Shown: positions 1 to 6,485 of the stretch, piece by piece
Numbering within the stretch: the first letter of the stretch is position 1
Layout of the letters: each line of letters begins with the position of its first letter
Notes under the pieces: generated by a model
Told to the model about the DNA's origin: nothing
Seen by the model: the letters and a program-made list of their open reading frames with translations, nothing else
The model's database searches: none
Assembly (NCBI GenBank): GCA_016929465.1
Contig: JAFGIT010000279.1
Location: forward strand, 1 to 10,735
Direction of reading: 5' to 3'
Length of the DNA stretch: 10,735 nt
Origin: JAFGIT01 sp016929465 [NCBI: Candidatus Coatesbacteria bacterium]
GTDB lineage: Bacteria > B130-G9
Made by a program: the position numbers and the translations under genes

Positions 1-407
1 CCGTTGGATCGGACCACAACTCCATCGGGCGATGGCTTGCCATCGATTAGCATTCGGCCATTCCTGACCTCGACCGAGATGACTCTCGAGCCTTCCGCTC
101 CCTGGATGGTCCCCTCTCCGGACTTACCCGAGATTGTTAGTGAAGCACCTTTCTCCGCTCGAGCAGTCGCCCGCGCCGCGAACGAAGTTAGATGCACACC
201 TATCGGCATGCTGTCAATCGACCCGCGATCGCCGCCAATCCCCGTTAAAGGGGTCGGAAGCAGGATCAGGACCGAAACCATCACGAGAAAGAACACTACG
301 AAAAGCCAGTACCGGGCGGATATGTCGCAATTCAAGCGTCGGGATAATCGCCTGAAAGCGAAGCATCTCCTCTTGAGGAGTGGACTATTGAACCTATTAC
401 AGGCCAT
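1..407 (-). CDS. Membrane-anchored or secreted protein of unknown function, 3' end cut by window
   Basis: Reading the minus strand from ATG at 407-405 gives 135 codons plus two bases, open to the window edge. The N-terminus is rich in arginine (residues 13-32, including RRLSRR). A strong hydrophobic stretch follows at about residues 34-51 (WLFVVFFLVMVSVLILL), so it has a signal peptide or a single membrane anchor with the basic side inside. The exported part is small-residue and beta-rich, with SLTISGKSGEGTIQG and VEVRNGRMLIDGKP, a turn pattern common in extracellular beta domains. I do not recognise the family. The start is uncertain. ATG 407 has no clear ribosome site and overlaps the divergent gene by 20 bases; TTG at 335-333 is an alternative that removes the overlap. 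The opposite-strand frame over this stretch reads as proline/serine-rich sequence without domain character, so I take the minus strand as coding. Confidence 0.72.
   Translation of the reverse strand, partial: MACNRFNSPLLKRRCFAFRRLSRRLNCDISARYWLFVVFFLVMVSVLILLPTPLTGIGGDRGSIDSMPIGVHLTSFAARATARAEKGASLTISGKSGEGTIQGAEGSRVISVEVRNGRMLIDGKPSPDGVVVRSN
375..380 (+). promoter_or_regulatory. Ribosome binding site deciding the TTG start at 388
   Basis: GAGGAG sits seven bases before TTG 388, which is good spacing. It forms the right arm of an inverted repeat, CTCCTC at 367-372 and GAGGAG at 375-380 with a two-base centre. The complement therefore also shows GAGGAG on the minus strand, but no in-frame start of the leftward gene lies at a suitable distance from it. 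Confidence 0.6.
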
Positions 408-1101
408 AGAGCAAACAAGCAATCGAATATTGTCAGTCTTTTCTGAACATGGCTTCAATCATGAGCGAATTCTGAATGAATTCGAACCGGATGAAGCATA
501 CCATTTCTATCGAACAAGACGAAACAAGTTATCTTCCCTGTCGGTAGAAGCATCCCGAAGCGAGTTGCAGGGGAGCGGGACGGCCCGATCCGATGGCGAC
601 AACAGGAAGCGAGAATTCCCATTCGACGTGGTCCCACTGAGCAGCGGTGAGGCCACTGATATGATGAGGCTCTCCGTGACGCTCGAGGCGGCGATAGCAA
701 AGCGGAGTGGAATCCCGACTACTCGGGAGCGGCTTTTCCTCTGGGATCGAGAACGCAGGGATGCGTGTCTTGGCAACGACATCCTGGCCCGCCGTTGCAG
801 CATGGATGACTACCTTTGGGCGATCTATCATCATCTGATGACGAGGGGCATCAGGTTGAGCATCGGGGCTGCCCTGCACATTCTCGACACGAAGCGTCTC
901 ATTGCCCCGCTATATGGCAAACACTGCTTCGCCTCTGCGCCAGGTGACACATCCCCCTGCTATCTCTCTCCCCATGAACTGCCCGATTGTAATGACCAAG
1001 CCGGCATTTCCGCTCGTCTCCTATTCTCCAGAGTGTTCAGCGAATTGAGGTCTCAGATTGAGGGCGCGGACGCAAGTCAGATGGGAGGCAGCATTGGATA
1101 A
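388..1101 (+). CDS. Hypothetical protein, first rightward gene of the tail cluster
   Basis: This 237-aa protein is chosen to start at TTG 388 because GAGGAG lies at 375-380, seven bases upstream. A longer in-frame extension to position 4 would run antisense across the leftward membrane gene and has no coding character there. An in-frame ATG at 322 lacks that support. Coding signs inside are purine-rich first positions and GC-rich third positions. The N-terminus is helical (LLQAIEQTSNRILSVF). A second helical region follows, with SGIPTTRERLFLWDRERRD and then SMDDYLWAIYHHLMTRG. No signal peptide or membrane segment is visible. The end overlaps the next gene by 44 bases, which suggests translational coupling. 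No family is recognised. Its position just before the hub gene fits a tail or tail-assembly role, but that rests on context only. Confidence 0.6.
   Translation: MNLLQAIEQTSNRILSVFSEHGFNHERILNEFEPDEAYHFYRTRRNKLSSLSVEASRSELQGSGTARSDGDNRKREFPFDVVPLSSGEATDMMRLSVTLEAAIAKRSGIPTTRERLFLWDRERRDACLGNDILARRCSMDDYLWAIYHHLMTRGIRLSIGAALHILDTKRLIAPLYGKHCFASAPGDTSPCYLSPHELPDCNDQAGISARLLFSRVFSELRSQIEGADASQMGGSIG
1047..1050 (+). promoter_or_regulatory. Ribosome binding site for the TTG start at 1058
   Basis: GAGG lies seven bases before TTG 1058, inside the end of the preceding gene. The spacing equals that of the gene before it, which supports TTG starts for both. Confidence 0.5.
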
Positions 1102-2005
1102 CGGCGATTTCGAGGCGGTTGCATTTCTGGTGCTTCTCGAGAATGTCGTTGTTCAGGCTCCCAGCGAATTTGTCGGCGTTCGTCTTCCGAGAGAATCTCT
1201 GGTATTTTCTGGGCGACCCGGATGGGCTCCTTTTGGGGGAGCTTCGCATGGAGGGGGACTTCCGCTGAGTGATGCTGCGTCTCCCCGGGTGTTCGATGCA
1301 ATGCAGGAGAGATGTGAGCCCCGCGGATCCAAACATAGAGAGGGATTGACCGAGTCTGTCTGCCAGGTCGCTCTCAATGCCCCTCCTCGCTCTGATAAAC
1401 AGACTCCGCGTGATTCGATTCGCCCCTCGGGCGAAGTGGATCACCAAATCGACCCGGCAGAGGAGGTCTGGCAATCGGAAGGGGACGTGAGCTTTGATCA
1501 AAGCCTCCTTGCCTCCGGACACCATGGAATGCCGGGTGAGCTTTCAGCGCCGCTAGGCCGCGCGGGCAGGGATGCCGCGCCGGGATTTTTGTATGGTCAT
1601 CGCAAGGCCAGAGATGTTAGTCAGGGCTTCGTCGAGAGCGCGGTCCGAGATCTGGAAGACGAGAAGAGCGGACGTAAACCAGTGCTGCCGGACTACTCCT
1701 GGGACACTCCTGATAGACAGGATAGCGAGCTGACCCATTTGGATTCGGAGAGAGACCGTGAGGAGAGCGATTGTGAAGATACTAACTCGACTTCGCCATC
1801 TACTCCCGTCAGCAGAAGCTGGAAGGAGCCACAGGTAGTTCACCCGGTCGCTGGTCGCGGCGCCACAAAAAATAGCAGCCAACGTGATGTGATCGGCGAG
1901 CTCATCAACCGCATTGCAGCGCTGGAGGAGCAGCTTCAAGGGGAGACACTGCATGGCAAGCCGAGCGGAGCAGCTACATCTCAGAGGCTCGCTTTTCCGC
2001 TCTAA
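1058..2005 (+). CDS. Hypothetical protein, partly disordered, with C-terminal coiled coil
   Basis: A 315-aa product from TTG 1058, supported by GAGG seven bases upstream; no in-frame ATG exists near the N-terminus. Residues about 13-60 look folded (DNGDFEAVAFLVLLENVVVQ). The middle, about 75-265, is rich in Ser, Pro, Gly, Asp, Glu and Arg with little hydrophobic content (for example DSERDREESDCEDTNS) and is probably disordered. Residues about 277-297 (RDVIGELINRIAALEEQLQG) carry heptad-like spacing of I and L and are predicted to form a short coiled coil. There is no membrane segment. It overlaps the previous gene by 44 bases and ends 30 bases before the hub gene, so the three are probably co-transcribed. 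A linker, chaperone or minor tail role is possible, but no family is recognised. Confidence 0.6.
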   Translation: MRARTQVRWEAALDNGDFEAVAFLVLLENVVVQAPSEFVGVRLPRESLVFSGRPGWAPFGGASHGGGLPLSDAASPRVFDAMQERCEPRGSKHREGLTESVCQVALNAPPRSDKQTPRDSIRPSGEVDHQIDPAEEVWQSEGDVSFDQSLLASGHHGMPGELSAPLGRAGRDAAPGFLYGHRKARDVSQGFVESAVRDLEDEKSGRKPVLPDYSWDTPDRQDSELTHLDSERDREESDCEDTNSTSPSTPVSRSWKEPQVVHPVAGRGATKNSSQRDVIGELINRIAALEEQLQGETLHGKPSGAATSQRLAFPL

Positions 2006-2025
2006 TGACTGAGAAACCGATAAAC

Positions 2026-2030
2026 AAGGG
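2026..2030 (+). promoter_or_regulatory. Ribosome binding site of the hub gene
   Basis: AAGGG ends five bases before ATG 2036. It lies in the only gap between this gene and the one before (2006-2035), which holds nothing else apparent. Confidence 0.5.
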
Positions 2031-2035
2031 CAACT

Positions 2036-4303
2036 ATGACCGACAATATTGACTCGATATTTGCGAACAGGGGAATGGATGGAATATCTCAACTCGAGAT
2101 TCGCCCCGCGGGTGATGTTGGGCACGAGATCGAGGTCGAATTGCGCAACCTTTCTGGCACTTTCAGTCTCGGCCAGGAATTGATCGTCTCCCTTCTGTCT
2201 GGTCAGGAGATCGCCTTTTCGATAGATGCTCTCAAAGCGGAGAAAAGAGGGAAAATACGAGCGACCACTCTTGCTGGTCATGACAGGCTCTTCGACCTAT
2301 CTCGCGTCTCGCCCGGGCGTGAGCAGATATTTGCCACCCTTTCCTCTGGTGAGCACGCCGAATATGCGAGAAGGACGCGTGATCTGACGCCGCAATATGA
2401 TATCCACATCAGGATCGGGGACCAGTTTGGTCGGCGGGGGTGGTCCTCGGAGGAGATTGCGAGGGAGCTTACAAGGCAGGCGGGGCTGGATGATGTCGTC
2501 CCTGCGATCATGCCACAATGGATTCGTCAGGTCGTTTGCGGTCGCGATGTCAGCTTCCTGGAAGCGATTTTGTCGCTCTTTCGGATTCAGAGGCCGGTCC
2601 TATGGATAAGGGACAATCTCCTTTTCATCATGGATACATCTCTCGTCAGGAACTTCGCTGATGGCGCGAGGATGATCACAAACGGTCTGCTTGCTAAGAG
2701 AATCGTTAATGGCCCCCCTGTTCCCGACGGCAGTTCTTTCCTTCTCAACGGAGGGCTTGGGAAATTCCGGCCAGATAGGTTCCACGGGAAGACATGGACT
2801 GCTTCATTTAATATGAGTTCTGCGCTTCTGAAGGGCGACCTGGAGGTTAGGTCCTCGCTATTGAGGGAGATGCTCTCCGATTGCAGGTGCTATGGTGGCT
2901 ACGAATTCGAGAACAAGATAGAGCGCGGTGAGAGTGAGGTCCATCAGATAAAGGAAATCTGGCTCAAGGACGTCATAGGGAGGCGACAGCTCCTCCTTTT
3001 CTCGCAAGAGAAGGTATATCGCACTTCACAGTGCGCAAACTGGTCAGATGACTCGGCTTGCTGTAATCATGGCATCCGCTGCAACGGGCGGGGCACGGCT
3101 GTAACGTGCGGATGGTATCAGCCAAGGTCTGGTCTCGATGGCGATGAGAAGAGACTAATTCGCTGTGAGGAGTCGCTGCACATCTATGAGAGTCTATCGT
3201 GGGACATCGAGACGCCGAGGGAGCTCGCTAGTCATTCCGTGATTTCTGGAAGCGCGTGGGTCAGGAGAAAGTGGGTTGATTCCGATGGCGACGCGCGCCT
3301 GGTGAGATTGTGGCTCGATCCGATGGAATATCACATCAGGTCCTTCTCGTATGACCCCTTGACCGGCACGCTTGAGCAACAGGTGACGCAGAAGCGAGCC
3401 GCTGTCTTCAGCGATTCGTCGGAATGTGAATTCTGGATGCCGGGCGATTTCCCCGGGGGGGCCTGCGCCCTGGGCCAAGGCGAATGTAATCACTTCGACA
3501 AGTCGTCGGGCGAATGCCGCCTGGGGCTGCCCTGCAACGAATATGGGCGAATTGCCACATGTTCAGAATACACTGGAGCAAAGAAGGCCTGTCCCGGGAA
3601 TTCCGGGTTGTCTAACGAGAAGCCTGGCTACGTGTCTCAATGCCCCGATTGCACTTTGCGCTGGCGGAAGGTGTCATGTGCCAAAACCCCATCTGACATT
3701 CCATCTGATGGAATTTTCAGGACCAGTTTGATTGGGAAGGGATCGAGTAAGCCGGACTCGATCGGGGACATAGTATCCCCCGACGGAGTGGATGCGGAGT
3801 GCATCGTCCAGCAGGAGATAATCCGATATGAGCAGGTCGATGCCAACACATACAGGCGTACCTCCCACAACTCTCGGCTAGTGGGTGGGGTCTTTAGGGC
3901 CAGCTGCGAATCGTACAACCTGCCCTCCTCGAGCGTCCCTTCACATCCAATCGAGCTTCGAAAGATGAGAGTCTCTTCCGAGATCGGGAATTCCGGTGGA
4001 GAGACAAAGCCGGTGCCGCGGGTAGAAAGGTCAGACTCGAATATTGTGGATTGGGGTGACTCTGATAGCGTTTCGAGAAGGGCTTTTGAGAACCTTAGTA
4101 AGGCGGGAGTCGAGGATACATATCAGGTCCCGGGCGAATTCCTTCTGCCTGCAGGCATGCCCATCCTTCCGCCACTGGACTGCGGGAGTGAGCTGCCATG
4201 GTGCCCTTCCCGACCGGGGACGATACATTCCTGCGAGATCAGAATAGCATCGGAGCCGGACGGGCGGGGCTTTTCGAGCACCACTCTGAAGGTCCAATAT
4301 TAA
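2036..4303 (+). CDS. Probable tail hub / tail-tip protein with cysteine-rich insertions
   Basis: A 755-aa protein. Residues 1-120 are beta-rich (LSGTFSLGQELIVSLLSGQE). Residues about 136-200 follow a pattern known from tail hub proteins of the late-control gpD type: a short helix WSSEEIARELTRQAGL, then QVVCGRDVSFLEAILSLF, then a strand LWIRDNLLFIMD. Two cysteine blocks follow. Block 1 has C333, C342/C343, C349 and C358; block 2 has C464, C477, C484, C494, C500, C509 and C519, followed by C536, C539 and C548. The cores match each other: CNHGIRCNGRGTAVTC and CRLGLPCNEYGRIATC. Tail-tip proteins such as lambda gpL bind a 4Fe-4S cluster through four cysteines, so metal binding is plausible but not shown. 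The C-terminus (about 560-755) has no recognised domain. It is 13 bases before the next gene and clearly in the same operon. Hub assignment is by pattern and neighbourhood, and a different tail role is possible. Confidence 0.62.
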   Translation: MTDNIDSIFANRGMDGISQLEIRPAGDVGHEIEVELRNLSGTFSLGQELIVSLLSGQEIAFSIDALKAEKRGKIRATTLAGHDRLFDLSRVSPGREQIFATLSSGEHAEYARRTRDLTPQYDIHIRIGDQFGRRGWSSEEIARELTRQAGLDDVVPAIMPQWIRQVVCGRDVSFLEAILSLFRIQRPVLWIRDNLLFIMDTSLVRNFADGARMITNGLLAKRIVNGPPVPDGSSFLLNGGLGKFRPDRFHGKTWTASFNMSSALLKGDLEVRSSLLREMLSDCRCYGGYEFENKIERGESEVHQIKEIWLKDVIGRRQLLLFSQEKVYRTSQCANWSDDSACCNHGIRCNGRGTAVTCGWYQPRSGLDGDEKRLIRCEESLHIYESLSWDIETPRELASHSVISGSAWVRRKWVDSDGDARLVRLWLDPMEYHIRSFSYDPLTGTLEQQVTQKRAAVFSDSSECEFWMPGDFPGGACALGQGECNHFDKSSGECRLGLPCNEYGRIATCSEYTGAKKACPGNSGLSNEKPGYVSQCPDCTLRWRKVSCAKTPSDIPSDGIFRTSLIGKGSSKPDSIGDIVSPDGVDAECIVQQEIIRYEQVDANTYRRTSHNSRLVGGVFRASCESYNLPSSSVPSHPIELRKMRVSSEIGNSGGETKPVPRVERSDSNIVDWGDSDSVSRRAFENLSKAGVEDTYQVPGEFLLPAGMPILPPLDCGSELPWCPSRPGTIHSCEIRIASEPDGRGFSSTTLKVQY

Positions 4304-4307
4304 GGAG
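4302..4307 (+). promoter_or_regulatory. Ribosome binding site overlapping the hub stop codon
   Basis: AAGGAG shares its first two bases with the TAA stop of the hub gene (TAAGGAG) and stands nine bases before ATG 4317. This implies that ribosomes finishing the hub help start the next protein. Confidence 0.65.
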
Positions 4308-4316
4308 CGCCGTATA

Positions 4317-6449
4317 ATGGGAGGGAGCCGGTATGAGATAGCCCGAGCAGTAGCCGGGGTGGGGCATCGCCTTTTCGTGAGTATCGATGGGGAGCTGGTG
4401 GAAGGCTCCGCTGCAGAGGGCGATAGGGCGCTCCTATTCCGCCCTTTCAGTCACATCGATAGCCGAATAAAGGTTGCGGGAGGCCTGCCGGTCAAAGAGG
4501 CCGCAACGGTCGAATGCGACGAGGAGGAAACGCGATCCCTGATGCTCTGTCTCGATGGGGCGGAATGCGAGCCCCCATACACCGGCTGGCTTGGGCGTCT
4601 GCTGGTCTTGGAGAATGGGTTCATTCCGCGGCTTTCTGGGATTCCGCATGACCCGAGATTTTCAGGCTATAGGAAGGCCGGCGGGTGCCACTTGATATGG
4701 GCCCACGGGCAATGCGCTGCGCCAGCACAATGCAGGAATGCATACGGCAGCCTCCCATGTAAAGCCCCCATTGGATTTACCTGCGATAGGTCATATTCGA
4801 CATGCAAAGACCGCATCAATTTCGCACCATGCCCCCACACGTTCGGAGAGAGCCCTTGCTTGGCCGATCCGCAAGACGAGCCTTGTCAGCACTCGGTCGC
4901 CACCTGCAGAGCTATCGGGAGAGGCTCGATTGGGGCCATGGGGGAATCTCTATACGTACCCTTTGGAGGGTGCGATAACACGTACGACTCCTGCGAAGCA
5001 CGAGCTTCATTCATGCCTTTCACTCCGGAATTCCATGTTCACTGCGAGTTGAGATCGAGCATCCCGCTTGATTTCTCTCTTCATGCAGTTCAGGGCCGAA
5101 GGTTCTTCTGGCTGGGCAGCTCGCAGGAGGAAGTCCCTCGCGATGTGGGGAGTGAAGAGGAACACTACGTCATCTCGCGGGTATATATATCAGAGAGCAA
5201 TTCGCTCATTCTCCCTCGCTCATCATCGGCCCACAAGGTCCCGACCGTTCCCCGTTCGGCGCTAGTCGAGAAGATGCGATCTGTATCGGACGCAACAGGG
5301 ATAGGGGTGGCCGACATCTCGTATTCGGCCTCAGCTTCACGGGGCGGGACAGGCTCTCATCACCTGGCCTCCGTGCAATGGATAACCTCTTCATCAGGGG
5401 AGGAGAGCAATCCGGCTGACATTGTCATCAATTCATCTCCAGATGGAGTGGATTGGTCCGACGATGGCAGAGTCGTCCTACAGGACTGCATTGATATATC
5501 AGACGCTGGTGTCGCCGGCCGCCCTGCTTCAGTTGACAGGATCGAATACCGCGCGCCCAGGCCACTCCAATCGCTCGAGGGCGACATCTCGATCTATGCT
5601 CTCAAAGGGCACATTAGCTTTCGGAATGAGCCGGTCGGGGACACCGGACACAGGCGAGTCTATGATAAGATGTCCATAAGGCTCTCGCGCGACGGGGAGG
5701 AATGCACTTTTGATCCGACCTTCATTGATGGAGAATACATTCCGCCTTGGCCCGGAGAGCCCGACGGGCAGGTTCGAGTGCTTCCTTTCTTTGAAGATGG
5801 GACTCTAATCTCAACGTTCTGCTTCCGATTCGGTGCATCCGGGTGGCCGACGGGAACATACGAAATCGTTCTCGAGAAAGGTCGGTATTGGGCCTTCATC
5901 CCGCTATCGATGGTTGTAGCGCACCGAGACGGGAACGACGGCGATGAGGTGATATGCGTTCCCGTGCTGGTGAGGTACACATCCTGGGATGGCCTTGTCT
6001 TCAGTAACGGCACAATAGTGAAGGACAGATTCGGACTGTTTATGACCTGTGCTCATTCCATTCCGGTCTGCAGGAGTTGGTCTGGTGCGGCGTGCTTGCG
6101 TGATGATGGCTTCTGCGGAGCGAATGATGGTGGTCGGTTCGTATCTCTATTTCCTCATTGCGATGGTCAGGGCACCGGTGGCGCCCCAGGAGGGCAGAGA
6201 TGGTCGCGGTATGAGCCGTGTTCCCATTTCAGACCACTCGGTGGTTTTTCCCACGCGCGCACTCAGGGACCGCCTTACGCTCTGGCGGGCTGCCTCCAGC
6301 GGGGGGAGTTCGCCTGCAAGTTGAAGAAGGCAGGGTACAGGGGGCAATGGTGTGCGAGGCAAGACTGCCCAGGCTTCACACCGAGAGGGCTTTGGGGTTC
6401 GAGCGGCATCAAAGCTCTAAATCTGAGAACCGACAATATTCATACATAG
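4317..6449 (+). CDS. Cysteine-rich tail-tip protein with repeated C-x6-C motifs
   Basis: A 710-aa protein starting at ATG after a strong AAGGAG. The N-terminal 110 residues look beta-rich (GHRLFVSIDGELVEG). A dense block holds twelve cysteines at 124, 133, 139, 148, 156, 163, 172, 181, 190, 197, 219 and 226. Within it CDRSYSTCKDR, CQHSVATCRA and CDNTYDSCEARASF share C-x6-C. This resembles the C-terminal cysteine motif of minor tail proteins of the lambda gpL / BR0599 type, as I recall it. Residues about 230-560 are cysteine-poor and beta-rich. A second block has C578, C585, C593 and C600 (two further C-x6-C pairs), then more cysteines to the end. The stop is TAG at 6447. The frame continues through a second TAG at 6480 straight into the next gene, which is in the same frame. 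Probable virion tip component; exact role unknown. Confidence 0.65.
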   Translation: MGGSRYEIARAVAGVGHRLFVSIDGELVEGSAAEGDRALLFRPFSHIDSRIKVAGGLPVKEAATVECDEEETRSLMLCLDGAECEPPYTGWLGRLLVLENGFIPRLSGIPHDPRFSGYRKAGGCHLIWAHGQCAAPAQCRNAYGSLPCKAPIGFTCDRSYSTCKDRINFAPCPHTFGESPCLADPQDEPCQHSVATCRAIGRGSIGAMGESLYVPFGGCDNTYDSCEARASFMPFTPEFHVHCELRSSIPLDFSLHAVQGRRFFWLGSSQEEVPRDVGSEEEHYVISRVYISESNSLILPRSSSAHKVPTVPRSALVEKMRSVSDATGIGVADISYSASASRGGTGSHHLASVQWITSSSGEESNPADIVINSSPDGVDWSDDGRVVLQDCIDISDAGVAGRPASVDRIEYRAPRPLQSLEGDISIYALKGHISFRNEPVGDTGHRRVYDKMSIRLSRDGEECTFDPTFIDGEYIPPWPGEPDGQVRVLPFFEDGTLISTFCFRFGASGWPTGTYEIVLEKGRYWAFIPLSMVVAHRDGNDGDEVICVPVLVRYTSWDGLVFSNGTIVKDRFGLFMTCAHSIPVCRSWSGAACLRDDGFCGANDGGRFVSLFPHCDGQGTGGAPGGQRWSRYEPCSHFRPLGGFSHARTQGPPYALAGCLQRGEFACKLKKAGYRGQWCARQDCPGFTPRGLWGSSGIKALNLRTDNIHT

Positions 6450-6485
6450 GCAGCATCCCATTTTCGGCAAACGGATCCATAGAAA

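Noticed and set aside
4-387. N-terminal extension of the first rightward gene to TTG 4 or ATG 322
   Set aside because: The stretch is antisense to a convincing leftward membrane protein. Its own translation has no domain character, and a good ribosome site supports TTG 388.
1557-1585. GC-rich inverted-repeat-like stretch as a terminator
   Set aside because: Only a four-base arm (GGCA/TGCC) pairs cleanly, no T-run follows as part of a terminator, and it lies inside an open gene.
1553-2281. A 242-codon open frame on the minus strand across the end of the 315-aa gene and the start of the hub
   Set aside because: It lies antisense to a well-supported hub N-terminus with a ribosome site, and its product shows no coherent domain.
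5181-5190. TATATATAT run as a promoter
   Set aside because: It encodes ordinary residues (VYISES) in the middle of a large gene, and no start codon with a ribosome site follows at a sensible distance.
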